Shown piece by piece: positions 7,892-13,752 of a stretch of 13,752 nucleotides of DNA. The notes under the pieces were generated by a model. That model saw nothing but the letters and a program-made list of their open reading frames with translations, made no database searches and had not been told where the DNA came from. The stretch covers positions 1-13,752 of the forward strand of contig NCRO01000067.1 in assembly GCA_002849045.2 (NCBI GenBank), in the 5' to 3' direction. Within the stretch, counting starts at the first letter, position 1. Each line of letters begins with the position of its first letter. Source of the stretch: Candidatus Sediminicultor secundus. Lineage in GTDB: Bacteria > Atribacterota > JS1 > SB-45 > 34-128. The position numbers and the translations under genes are program-made.

Positions 7892-7926
7892 AGCGTATAG
7901 CGTATAGCGTATAGCGTTTAGCGTAT
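7892..7926. repeat. Tandem heptamer (agcgtat)x5
   Basis: Five consecutive 7-nt units: agcgtat three times, agcgttt, then agcgtat. One substitution in 35 nt. It lies between the 34-nt inverted-repeat arm and gtatcgag words in the pyrH-tsf spacer. Confidence 0.9.
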
Positions 7927-8082
7927 AGGAACTCAGTATTGCGTATCGAGTATATATAGTATGTAGTTACCCAGTTACCCCATTTACCAGTTAAATTAAT
8001 GGTTAATTTCAAATGCAAACTCTCAGTTGAATAATGAGAATTAGTTGATACGGTTAACTAAAATAATTTTAATCCTTAAACC

Positions 8083-8115
8083 GGGTAACCGGTAAACTGG
8101 ATAACCGGCTAACCA
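8083..8115. repeat. Degenerate ggtaaccgg / aactgg / aaccgg array
   Basis: Short degenerate units of the form ggtaacc, ggtaaac, ggataacc and ggctaacc in a row, about 8-10 nt each. Roughly complementary words (agttacccc, taccagtt) occur at 7966-7994, so the two patches could pair across about 90 nt. Function unknown. Confidence 0.55.
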
Positions 8116-8154
8116 TCTTAACGAGATACGATTCACGAGATACGAGATACGAAT
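8116..8154. repeat. 39-nt repeat, inner arm of inverted pair (partner 9651-9689)
   Basis: Made of cgagatacg words (tcttaacgagatacg, attcacgagatacgagatacgaat). It is an exact reverse complement of 9651-9689 over 39 nt. Bases 8113-8149 also match 9821-9857 in reverse complement with one mismatch in 37. Its last base is the first base of the (complemented) tsf stop triplet, so the repeat abuts the coding end exactly. Confidence 0.95.
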
Positions 8155-8752
8155 TAGATTTCCTCGCCAAGTTGAAATCTTGCAAATCTTTTGATTAAAA
8201 TATTCTCGCCTAATTTAGCAATCAACTCTAACAATAATTGATTAATATTTTTACTATTATCCTTAATAAATATTTGTTCTTTTAAACAGTTTACTTGAAA
8301 ATACTTTTCTAATTTTCCTTCCACAATTTTTTTAATAATAGATGCAGGTTTCCCTGATTTTTCAACTTGCGCATAAAATATTTCTTTTTCTTTTTCAATT
8401 ATATCGCTGGGAACATCTTCTCTGGAAATAAATTTAGGATTTGAGGCTGTGATTTGCATAGCTATATCTTTCGCAAATTCTTTAAACTCCTTAGTATTAA
8501 CTACAAAATCTGTTTCACAATTTATCTCGACTAAAACTCCTATTTTACCATATAAATGAATGTAGGATTCTACTTTTCCGTTTAGTGCTTGCCTATTAAA
8601 TTTAGAAGCAGCTGCATCCATTCCCGTTTTACGTAAATATTCAATTGCTTTTTCCAGGTCTCCCTCAGTAGCTTTTAATGCTTTCTTGCAATCCATCATT
8701 CCAGCACTTGTTTTTTTCGTAGCTCTTTAACCATCTGGGCGTTAATGTCCAT
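8154..8752 (-). CDS. tsf: Elongation factor Ts, split by a -1 frame change near the N-terminus
   Basis: EF-Ts is the nucleotide exchange factor for EF-Tu. The long frame starts inside the gene at 8699 (M-M-D-C-K-K-A-L). The true start is ATG 8752, with GGAG 6 nt upstream, reading M-D-I-N-A-Q-M-V-K-E-L-R. The frames join only if one extra base is read in the A-run at 8711-8717. The joined protein is 199 residues, the short Thermus/Thermotoga type, with T-S-A-G-M-M-D-C in the N-terminal UBA-like domain, the C-E-T-D-F-V motif and a C-terminal G-E-N-I-L-I-K-R-F-A-R-F. Read without a shift, translation ends after 18 codons at TGA 8698-8696, which overlaps ATG 8699 (ATGA). The options are a homopolymer sequencing error, -1 frameshifting or slippage, or reinitiation giving a product lacking 18 residues. 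rpsB lies 31 nt upstream. Confidence 0.92.
8711..8719 (-). other. Slippery heptamer A_AAA_AAA in tsf (codons CGA AAA AAA)
   Basis: In the frame of ATG 8752 the codons are CTA CGA AAA AAA CAA. The last A of CGA plus two AAA codons make X_XXY_YYZ in the right phase for -1 slippage. After the slip the next codons are ACA AGT GCT GGA (T-S-A-G), which restores the conserved EF-Ts sequence. No strong downstream stem or upstream Shine-Dalgarno stimulator is obvious, and A-runs are also prone to sequencing indels. Confidence 0.6.
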
Positions 8753-8783
8753 CCATAACTCCTTTTTTCGTTAAATATATATT

Positions 8784-9500
8784 TTATGCTTTTACTTTCT
8801 CAATTTCTTTTTCAATAGTTGATTTCTTTCCTTCAATAACTGCGTCAGCTATCACTGAAGAAATCAGTTTTACTGCTCTTATTGCATCATCATTCCCTGG
8901 AATTACATAATCAATTTCTTCTGGATTACAATTTGTATCCACAATTGCCACAATAGGAATAGAAAGTTTAATGGCTTCAGCAACTGCAATCTTCTCTTTT
9001 TTCGGGTCAACTACGAATATTGCAGCTGGAAGTTTTTCCATATCTTTAATTCCGGTTAATACTTTTTTAAGTTTCTCTTTTTCTCTCTTCAAACTTATCA
9101 CTTCTTTTTTAGGAAGAACTTCAAACATTTCATTATTTTCCATTTCTTCCAATTCATGAAGCCTTTTTACTCTTTTTCTAATAGTATCGAAATTAGTTAA
9201 TGTTCCGCCTAACCATCTATAATTTATGTAATACATACCACATCTCTCGGCTTCATTTTTAATCGATTCCTGAGCCTGTTTTTTTGTTCCTACAAATAGC
9301 ACATTACCACCATTGCTAGATATTTCCCTTATGATATCATATGCTACTTCGACTAATTTTACAGTCTGTTGAAGATCTATAATATATATATTATTTCTAT
9401 CTGTAAAAATATATGGTTTCATCCTGGGATCCCATCGGCGCATTTGGTGGCCAAAATGTACCCCTGCTTCTAGCAATTGTTTCATTGAAATTATACTCAT
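8784..9500 (-). CDS. rpsB: 30S ribosomal protein S2
   Basis: S2 is a late-assembling protein of the small ribosomal subunit. The 238-residue product has standard length. It shows the family hallmarks: [10 protein letters not shown] near the N-terminus, [16 protein letters not shown] at about 69-76, [18 protein letters not shown], and the closing V-D-T-N-C-x-P-x-x-I-D-Y-x-I-P-G-N-D-D-A. A coiled-coil excursion (Glu/Lys-rich, about 110-150) is as usual. The start is ATG with GGAGGAT 5 nt upstream. It is the first gene of a pair with tsf, behind a good promoter at 9613-9641 and a leader of about 105 nt. In many bacteria S2 autoregulates rpsB-tsf through the leader; whether this leader does so cannot be seen. 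Confidence 0.97.
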   Translation of the reverse strand: MSIISMKQLLEAGVHFGHQMRRWDPRMKPYIFTDRNNIYIIDLQQTVKLVEVAYDIIREISSNGGNVLFVGTKKQAQESIKNEAERCGMYYINYRWLGGTLTNFDTIRKRVKRLHELEEMENNEMFEVLPKKEVISLKREKEKLKKVLTGIKDMEKLPAAIFVVDPKKEKIAVAEAIKLSIPIVAIVDTNCNPEEIDYVIPGNDDAIRAVKLISSVIADAVIEGKKSTIEKEIEKVKA

Positions 9501-9612
9501 CTACCATCCTCCAATTTTCATTTCTATTGTCTTATATTTCTATTTTTTTATAATTCTAAAATTATTGTAAGCCGTTATAACTTATATATAATAAGCCCAT
9601 AAAATCAAAGAT

Positions 9613-9641
9613 AGTATAACACAGTTTTTTTTCTAAATCAA
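9613..9641 (-). promoter_or_regulatory. Sigma70-type promoter for rpsB-tsf
   Basis: On the minus strand, TTGATT (9641-9636) is followed by a 17-nt spacer (9635-9619, with an A8 tract) and TATACT (9618-9613). The -35 matches TTGACA at 4 of 6 bases and the -10 matches TATAAT at 5 of 6, with ideal spacing. The predicted transcript start is near 9606, giving a leader of about 105 nt. The 39-nt repeat arm starts only 9 nt upstream of the -35 box. Confidence 0.7.
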
Positions 9642-9650
9642 GAAAATATA

Positions 9651-9689
9651 ATTCGTATCTCGTATCTCGTGAATCGTATCTCGTTAAGA
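9651..9689. repeat. 39-nt repeat, inner arm of inverted pair (partner 8116-8154)
   Basis: attcgtatctcg / tatctcgtgaatcg / tatctcgttaaga words; exact reverse complement of 8116-8154. It lies immediately upstream of the rpsB promoter, so the pair brackets promoter, rpsB and tsf as one 1.5-kb block. Confidence 0.95.
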
Positions 9690-9820
9690 AAATAGGAGCC
9701 AAAACTTAGGATCCAGAATAAAATACGTATTGCGTATTGCGCTAAGAAAAAAATGAAAACAATAGCTAAAAAAAATTACTATCGTCTTTCTCCAAGTACT
9801 ACAATAAAATTTACACTAAA

Positions 9821-9857
9821 TATCTCGTATCTCGTAAATCGTATCTCGTTAAGATGG
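9821..9857. repeat. Second direct copy of the cgtatctcg repeat
   Basis: Same orientation as 9651-9689; over 37 nt it matches the reverse complement of 8113-8149 with one substitution. It extends three bases further (tgg) into agreement with the 8113 copy than the 9651 copy does, so it is a separate derivative and not a simple duplicate of its neighbour. Confidence 0.9.
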
Positions 9858-9900
9858 CAGCCTGATAACCAGATTAATTTGTATCGAGAATTTTGTATTT

Positions 9901-9934
9901 TTACTAACGACTAACGACTATTCACTAACGACTA
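9901..9934. repeat. 34-nt repeat, outer arm of inverted pair (partner 7850-7883)
   Basis: ttactaacgac / taacgactattcac / taacgacta words; exact reverse complement of 7850-7883. Confidence 0.9.
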
Positions 9935-10048
9935 GTTAAGAGTTTTGAGTTATGGTTTTGCGTTTTTAGCTTTAAGTTTTTCGCTATATAATAACAACCG
10001 AATATTTGACTTATAAAATTTATCTATCTTTGCTTTTTATTTTAACAA

Positions 10049-11467
10049 TTACAAAATATATCTACTTAAATCTTCGCTTTTTACAATACTTTGTAATTTT
10101 TTCTTTACATATTTTTTATCAACAGTAAATTGCTTTTTTTTAAGACTGGGGGCGTTAAAAGATATATCTTCTAATAATTTTTCTAATACAGTATAAAGTC
10201 TCCTTGCTCCAATATTTTCTGTCTGCTCATTTACTAAAAAAGCAGTTTCAGCAATCTCGTCAATAGCGTCATCTGCAATTTTTATTTGCAAACCTTCGGT
10301 AGCAAGTAAGGCTACGTATTGTTTTATTAGTGAATTACAGGGTTCAGTTAATATTCTTTTGAAATCTTCTTTGTTTAAAATATTTAATTCAACCCTAATA
10401 GGAAAACGTCCTTGTAATTCGGGTATTAAATCAGAAGGTTTTGAAGTAGTAAAAGCCCCGGCAGCTATAAATAAAATATGGTCGGTCTTTACTGCTCCAT
10501 ATTTAGTCATAACTGTTGAACCCTCAATAATAGGTAATATATCTCTTTGGACTCCTCCTCTGGATACATCTGGTCCGTATGATTTTTCTTGCCCGGCAAT
10601 TTTATCGATTTCATCAAGAAAAACAATCCCCAAATTTTCCACTCTATCAGTAGCAGCTCGAATTACTTCATCCATATCTATTAACTTCTGAGTTTCAGTA
10701 TAGATTAATATTTTGCGGGCCTCTGCAATTGTAACTTTTTGTTTTTTTCTTTTTTGGGGGAACATTCTGCCCAGAATATCTTTAAAATTGATACCCATTC
10801 CTTCTATTCCTGAACCAGAAAAAACTTCTACCGTAGGCTTAATGTTTTCCTCAACTTCAATTTCAATTAGTCTATTTTCCAACTCGCCCTTTTCTAATTT
10901 ATATTTAAACTTTCTTCTGGTCCTTTCAAATCTTTCTTCTCTTTCATCTTTTTTTGTTGAAATATCAAAAGATTCTTTCTTTTCTTCTTCGATTCCAGAA
11001 TAAAATGAACCATCTAATAAATTTGTCTTTTGTTCTTTTCTTTTGTATGATACAGGGAATAAACAATCTATTATTTTTTCATCGACCAGCTGTTTCGCTT
11101 TATCTTCTACCTTACTGGACCATTCTTTACGAATCAATTGAACACTTACTTCTGCTAGATCTCTGATTATGGAATCCACATCTCTTCCTACATAACCTAC
11201 TTCGGTAAATTTTGTTGCTTCAACTTTTACAAAAGGAGCTTTAACCAATTTTGATAATCTTTTAACGATTTCTGTTTTTCCAACTCCTGTAGGCCCGATC
11301 ATGATGATATTTTTTGGGGTTACTTCATCTATTAATTCCGGAGGTAATTTCTGTCTTCTAATCCTATTTCTTAAAGCTATAGCTACAGCTTTTTTGGCAT
11401 TATCTTGCCCGATTATATATTTATCAAGTTCGGAAACAATCTGTAAAGGGGTTAAACCATTAATCAA
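10049..11467 (-). CDS. hslU: HslU (ClpY), ATPase subunit of the HslUV protease
   Basis: HslU is the hexameric AAA+ unfoldase that feeds proteins into the HslV peptidase. At 472 residues it is slightly longer than E. coli HslU (443) and near ClpY (467). Visible are Walker A GPTGVGKT at 58-65, pore loop GYVGRD at 91-96, a highly charged I domain at about 105-245 (extra Lys/Glu-rich stretch at 140-205), Walker B V-F-L-D-E at 282-286, Arg-finger region E-L-Q-G-R-F at 350-355, sensor-2 G-A-R-R-L at 420-424, and the C-terminal D-L-S-R-Y-I-L, which docks into HslV to activate it. The start is TTG at 11467, with a strong AAAGGAGG 9 nt upstream; no in-frame ATG is nearby. The gene follows hslV after 20 nt, so the two are an operon with xerC. 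No codY follows. Confidence 0.97.
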   Translation of the reverse strand: MINGLTPLQIVSELDKYIIGQDNAKKAVAIALRNRIRRQKLPPELIDEVTPKNIIMIGPTGVGKTEIVKRLSKLVKAPFVKVEATKFTEVGYVGRDVDSIIRDLAEVSVQLIRKEWSSKVEDKAKQLVDEKIIDCLFPVSYKRKEQKTNLLDGSFYSGIEEEKKESFDISTKKDEREERFERTRRKFKYKLEKGELENRLIEIEVEENIKPTVEVFSGSGIEGMGINFKDILGRMFPQKRKKQKVTIAEARKILIYTETQKLIDMDEVIRAATDRVENLGIVFLDEIDKIAGQEKSYGPDVSRGGVQRDILPIIEGSTVMTKYGAVKTDHILFIAAGAFTTSKPSDLIPELQGRFPIRVELNILNKEDFKRILTEPCNSLIKQYVALLATEGLQIKIADDAIDEIAETAFLVNEQTENIGARRLYTVLEKLLEDISFNAPSLKKKQFTVDKKYVKKKLQSIVKSEDLSRYIL

Positions 11468-11476
11468 CTTATATTT

Positions 11477-11484
11477 CCTCCTTT
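11477..11484 (-). promoter_or_regulatory. Ribosome binding site AAAGGAGG for hslU
   Basis: A near-perfect Shine-Dalgarno 9 nt before TTG 11467. It decides the TTG start: the protein then begins M-I-N-G-L-T-P, as expected for HslU. Confidence 0.75.
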
Positions 11485-11487
11485 CTA

Positions 11488-12015
11488 TTATAGTTTTTCT
11501 ACTGCTATTTTATCATTAGTATAAATGCAAATTGATGCAGCGATTTTTAAAGATTCTAAGGCTATTTCATGTGCAGATAATTTTGAATATTTAACCAAAG
11601 CCTTTGCTGCCGCCAGTGCATAAGGACCACCTGATCCAATAGCAGCAATGTTATCATCTGGTTCTATTATATCACCAGTTCCGGAAACTATAAAAATATG
11701 CTTTTTATCGGCAACAATTAATATCGCTTCTAATTTTCTTAATATTTTATCAGTCCGCCACTCCTTAGCTAAAGAAATAACCGCTTTAGGTAAATTTCCA
11801 TGAAGTTCTTCTATTTTCTTTTCAAATTTTTCAAATAAAGTGATAGCATCAGCGCTTGCTCCGGCAAATCCTGTAAGTACTTTATCATCGCAAAGTTTTC
11901 GTATCTTTATGGTATTATTCTTCATAATAGTATTGCCTATACTTATCTGACCATCACCAGAAATAGCAACCTTACCTCTATGTTTTATAGCTAAAATTGT
12001 AGTTCCTTTAAACAT
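11488..12015 (-). CDS. hslV: HslV (ClpQ), peptidase subunit of the HslUV protease
   Basis: HslV is a bacterial proteasome-like threonine peptidase forming a double hexamer gated by HslU. The 175-residue length is standard. The catalytic N-terminal threonine is Thr5 in M-F-K-G-T-T-I-L-A, so a four-residue propeptide must be removed (as in other forms with extra residues before T-T). Offsetting by four, Lys37 corresponds to catalytic Lys33 and Ser128 (in I-G-S-G-G-P-Y-A) to Ser124. The S-G-D-G-Q motif at 19-23 is intact. The start ATG has AAGGAG about 12 nt upstream, which is slightly long. xerC ends 32 nt upstream and hslU begins 20 nt downstream. Confidence 0.97.
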   Translation of the reverse strand: MFKGTTILAIKHRGKVAISGDGQISIGNTIMKNNTIKIRKLCDDKVLTGFAGASADAITLFEKFEKKIEELHGNLPKAVISLAKEWRTDKILRKLEAILIVADKKHIFIVSGTGDIIEPDDNIAAIGSGGPYALAAAKALVKYSKLSAHEIALESLKIAASICIYTNDKIAVEKL

Positions 12016-12047
12016 TCTTTATTTCATCTCCTTTTATACTTTTTAAA

Positions 12048-12956
12048 TTAAGACCTGGGATGAGATTTTTTATAAATTATTTTTAATCTTTCTTTAGTGA
12101 TATGAGTATATATTTGTGTAGTAGATAAACTCTCATGCCCTAAAAGTTCCTGAACAGAACGTAAATCCGCCCCACCTCCTAAAAGATGAGTAGCAAATGA
12201 ATGCCTTAAAACGTGGGGGCTTATTTTTTTATTTAAATCGGCTATTTTCATATATTTAATAATAATTCTACGTATATTTCTTGCTGATAATCTTCCTCCG
12301 AAACGATTTAATAATAGTGCATTTTGGTCATTTTTATTTATAGAAACATTTTTCCTAAATAAATGCTTACCGGTTAAATATTCTTGTAGGGCCTTTATGC
12401 TCGGATTGTTCAAAGGAAGAATTCTTTCCTTTGAACCCTTTCCAAACACTCTTATAGTTTTTTCATACAGGTCTATATCGTGAATATTTAAATTCACGAG
12501 TTCCCCAACTCTAATTCCGGTGCCATAAAGCAGTTCAAGGATTGCCCTGTCTCTAATTCCAAATATTGTATGTTGGGGCGGCGCTTCAATAAGTTTGTTA
12601 ACTTCTTGTAAATATAAAAAATAAGGCAACTTTTTATCTATCTTTGGTGTTATTAAATTAATAGTCGGGTTAATTTTTACTATGTCTTCTCTTGATAAAT
12701 ATTTAAAGAAAGAACGGATTGTAGATATTTTTCTGCAAATACTTCTTGTCGAATAATCACTCTTCTTTAAATATACAATATATTTTCGCATAATACTGCG
12801 ATCAATATATTGTAAATTATTTCTCTTTAATATTTTATAATCCCTTAAATAATTTAATAATTGTATTAAATCATTTTTATAAGAAATAATAGTATTATTG
12901 GAATAATTTTTTTCATTCTTAAGAAAAGAAATATACGAATTTATGTGTTCCTTCAA
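12048..12956 (-). CDS. xerC: Tyrosine recombinase XerC
   Basis: XerC-type recombinases resolve chromosome dimers at dif. From TTG 12956 the product is 302 residues, the family's usual size. The N-terminal core-binding (SAM-like) domain is about 1-90 and the catalytic domain about 110-300. All six active-site residues are present with spacing like E. coli XerD: Arg149 (T-G-I-R-V-G-E-L), Lys173 (G-K-G-S-K-E-R), His248 and Arg251 (H-V-L-R-H), His274 (G-H-E-S-L-S) and nucleophile Tyr283 (Q-I-Y-T-H). A frame extending to ATG 13070 adds 38 residues unlike XerC and is rejected, because TTG 12956 has AGGGGGGAG 9 nt upstream. Its place between topA and hslVU is typical of XerC rather than a phage integrase; XerD or a single XerH-type enzyme cannot be strictly excluded. 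It is probably transcribed with hslVU. Confidence 0.93.
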   Translation of the reverse strand: MKEHINSYISFLKNEKNYSNNTIISYKNDLIQLLNYLRDYKILKRNNLQYIDRSIMRKYIVYLKKSDYSTRSICRKISTIRSFFKYLSREDIVKINPTINLITPKIDKKLPYFLYLQEVNKLIEAPPQHTIFGIRDRAILELLYGTGIRVGELVNLNIHDIDLYEKTIRVFGKGSKERILPLNNPSIKALQEYLTGKHLFRKNVSINKNDQNALLLNRFGGRLSARNIRRIIIKYMKIADLNKKISPHVLRHSFATHLLGGGADLRSVQELLGHESLSTTQIYTHITKERLKIIYKKSHPRS

Positions 12957-12965
12957 ATTTAAACA

Positions 12966-12974
12966 CTCCCCCCT
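12966..12974 (-). promoter_or_regulatory. Ribosome binding site AGGGGGGAG for xerC
   Basis: A strong purine-rich Shine-Dalgarno 9 nt before TTG 12956. It fixes the xerC start well inside the longer open frame. Confidence 0.7.
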
Positions 12975-13004
12975 TTTATTTTTTGAGGAGTTAATTTTCT
13001 TTAT

Positions 13005-13033
13005 CTTATAATAATTACTATTGTTAGCGTAAA
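13005..13033 (-). promoter_or_regulatory. Candidate promoter for xerC-hslVU
   Basis: On the minus strand, TTTACG (13033-13028), a 17-nt spacer and TATAAG (13010-13005): 4 of 6 and 5 of 6 matches to the sigma70 consensus. The predicted transcript start near 12998 gives a leader of about 40 nt to the TTG start. In such AT-rich DNA chance matches are common. Confidence 0.4.
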
Positions 13034-13134
13034 CTCGGCACTCAAGTATATATTGAATGCCACTCAACATTATTTTAAGCTTTTGATCACTTGAGTGTCG
13101 GGTAAGGTAGTTAGATTGAAAGAAGAATGCTACT

Positions 13135-13201
13135 TCTCTCTCTCTCTCTTCCTCTCTTCCTCTCTTCCTCTCTTCCTCTCTTCCTCTCTTCCTCTCTTCC
13201 T
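13135..13201. repeat. Polypyrimidine tract with tandem octamer (ctcttcct)x7
   Basis: A (tc)n run from 13135 leads into seven perfect copies of ctcttcct (13146-13201, 56 nt). The strand that carries xerC and topA is pure purine here (aggaagag)n. Such mirror-type homopurine DNA can slip in replication and form triplex structures. It sits between the topA stop and the xerC promoter candidate. Confidence 0.95.
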
Positions 13202-13204
13202 TAA

Positions 13205-13258
13205 CTCGATACTAAATACTATATACTCGATACTCGATACTGTTTTTGCTCGATACTA
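13205..13258. repeat. Cluster of ctcgatact words
   Basis: At least four copies of ctcgata(c/ct): near 13205, two overlapping copies around 13226-13241, and one at 13249. The same word, or its complement gtatcgag, occurs at 53-60, 264-271, 7942-7950 and 9881-9888. Confidence 0.75.
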
Positions 13259-13286
13259 TATTTACCTGTTTACTGCTACCTGCCGA

Positions 13287-13752
13287 TTATTTTTTATTCT
13301 CTTTAATAAAATCCTTATAGTTACAAGCGGAATTACTGCATTTATAATAAAATCCGCTTTTTTTATTTTTACTTAGTACCAAAATATGGTTACATTTGGA
13401 ACACTTTTTATTAATCGGCTTATTCCAGGTCAAAAAAGAACATTTCGGATAGTTGCTACATCCATAGAAGGTCCTCCCCTTTTTGGTCTTTTTTCTAATA
13501 ATCTCTCCCGAGCATTCCTCCTCGGGACAAGATACACCAATTTTATCTAAAAAAGGCTTGGTGTTTTTACAAATGGGGAACCCCGAACAAGCTAAAAATT
13601 TACCAAAACGTCCATTTTTTATTAACATCTTACGGCCGCATTTGTCACATATTTCGTCACTTTCTATCTCTGGTATTTTAATTTTTGGTGCTTTATTCCC
13701 TTTTTCTAAATCACTGGAAAATGCCTTGTAAAATGCCTCTAAAACATTTTCC
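13287..13752 (-). CDS. topA: DNA topoisomerase I, C-terminal zinc-ribbon region (partial)
   Basis: Topoisomerase I relaxes negative supercoils. Only its last ~155 residues are in the window; the frame is open at the right edge (first full codon at 13751), so the catalytic Toprim and Tyr regions lie outside. Three Topo_C zinc-ribbon repeats are visible: C-D-K-C ... L-A-C-S-G-F-P-I-C, then C-P-E-E-E-C-S-G ... Y-G-C-S-N-Y-P-K-C, then C-S-K-C ... Y-K-C-S-N-S-A-C. All twelve Cys are present, but the second finger begins C-x4-C instead of C-x2-C. Sequence upstream of M(13628) continues in frame as E-N-V-L-E-A-F-Y-K-A-F, so that Met is internal and not a start. topA upstream of xerC-hslVU is a conserved arrangement; trmFO, often between topA and xerC, is absent. 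Confidence 0.95.
   Translation of the reverse strand, partial: ENVLEAFYKAFSSDLEKGNKAPKIKIPEIESDEICDKCGRKMLIKNGRFGKFLACSGFPICKNTKPFLDKIGVSCPEEECSGEIIRKKTKKGRTFYGCSNYPKCSFLTWNKPINKKCSKCNHILVLSKNKKSGFYYKCSNSACNYKDFIKENKK

Larger units (their letters stand above)
7827..8153. other. pyrH-tsf spacer built almost entirely of short repeats
   Basis: Going up from pyrH it contains the 34-nt repeat with tagtcgttag words (7850-7883), a heptamer tandem array (7892-7926), gtatcgag-type words (7942-7950), a patch of ccagttacccc / ccagtta words (7970-7995), their partial inverse as ggtaaccgg / aaccggctaacc (8083-8115), and the 39-nt repeat (8116-8154), which runs into the tsf stop codon. No ORF, tRNA or convincing promoter or terminator was seen. 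Confidence 0.7.
9501..10048. other. hslU-rpsB spacer: rpsB leader and promoter, then repeats
   Basis: 9501-9606 is the likely rpsB 5' leader (AT-rich, with GGAGG at the end). 9613-9641 holds the promoter. 9651-9934 holds two copies of the cgtatctcg repeat, gcgtattgcg words at 9726-9742, a gtatcgag word at 9881-9888 and the 34-nt taacgact repeat. 9935-10048 is AT-rich with nothing recognised. No intrinsic terminator is visible after hslU, and no plausible gene lies in this 548-nt stretch. Confidence 0.65.
12957..13286. other. topA-xerC spacer: promoter candidate, octamer repeat, word repeats
   Basis: From xerC upward it holds the RBS (12966-12974), a candidate promoter (13005-13033), an imperfect 11-bp inverted repeat (13036-13046 with 13090-13100, one G-T pair, 43-nt gap), a polypyrimidine tract with octamer repeats (13135-13201), and a cluster of ctcgatact words (13205-13258). 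No gene is recognised; a frame reading through the octamers gives only a Ser/Leu/Pro/Phe-rich artefact. There is no clear terminator for topA. Confidence 0.65.

Noticed and set aside
10359..11519. Several plus-strand frames over hslU and hslV
   Set aside because: They are antisense shadows of well-conserved genes with no independent coding signs.
12957..13070. N-terminal extension of xerC starting at ATG 13070
   Set aside because: The 38 extra residues do not resemble XerC. The extension covers the candidate promoter and RBS, and TTG 12956 with AGGGGGGAG gives the normal 302-residue length.
13036..13100. Imperfect 11-bp inverted repeat cggcactcaag / cttgagtgtcg as an operator or dif-like site
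   Set aside because: The 43-nt gap is far too long for a dif site (6-8 nt between arms), and there is no evidence for a regulator; noted only in the spacer description.
13324..13360. Possible terminator (gcgga ... tccgc followed by a T-run)
   Set aside because: It lies inside the topA coding region, with a large loop, and the T-run is on the wrong strand for topA.
13095..13376. 93-residue plus-strand frame through the octamer repeat
   Set aside because: Its Ser-Leu-Pro-Phe repeats are just translated ctcttcct units, and its end overlaps topA in antisense.
1..13752. CRISPR array, prophage, toxin-antitoxin, defence or biosynthetic system
   Set aside because: No spacer-interrupted direct repeats, cas-like, transposase, phage or toxin-like genes are seen. 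The repeats lack unique spacers of constant length, and every substantial gene is a known housekeeping family.

Overview
The window is AT-rich bacterial chromosome from an uncultured-looking lineage, and it carries core housekeeping genes. Gene order resembles Firmicutes and related thermophile or candidate-phylum genomes: a fabF-rnc-smc-ftsY-ffh block on the plus strand, and a topA-xerC-hslV-hslU and rpsB-tsf-pyrH-frr block on the minus strand. My best guess for the source is an Atribacterota (OP9/JS1)-type or similar candidate-phylum genome. That guess rests on the very low GC, the short Thermus-type EF-Ts, the gene order and the 'tcgtatctcg / ctcgatac / taacgact' word repeats filling the spacers. 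It is not proven.

Layout. 1-53: last codons of fabF. 54-325: spacer with word repeats and two strong hairpins. 326-6637 (+): rnc (RNase III), smc, ftsY (SRP receptor) and ffh (SRP54). Ffh stops at the end of its NG domain and lacks the M domain. 6577-7826 (-): frr (missing its last ~10 residues) and pyrH. 7827-8153: repeat-filled spacer. 8154-9500 (-): tsf and rpsB with a good sigma70-type promoter upstream. 9501-10048: promoter and leader, then more repeats. 10049-12956 (-): hslU, hslV, xerC. 12957-13286: possible xerC promoter, an octamer tandem repeat and word repeats. 13287-13752 (-): zinc-ribbon C-terminus of topA, cut by the window edge.

How the genes relate. rnc-smc-ftsY-ffh combines RNA processing, chromosome organisation and co-translational targeting (FtsY and Ffh are partner GTPases). 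rpsB-tsf-pyrH-frr is the translation and UMP-kinase cluster. hslVU encodes the ATP-dependent two-component protease. xerC encodes a dif-type tyrosine recombinase and topA encodes topoisomerase I.

Three things deserve attention. (1) Near 6580, ffh and frr meet tail to tail and both lose their 3' ends, which points to a rearrangement or chimeric join. (2) tsf needs a -1 shift, exactly at an in-phase A_AAA_AAA run, to make the conserved EF-Ts N-terminus. (3) A perfect 39-nt inverted repeat, nested inside a perfect 34-nt pair, brackets the promoter-rpsB-tsf unit precisely. I see no new defence, mobile or biosynthetic system; apart from these points the gene content is ordinary.
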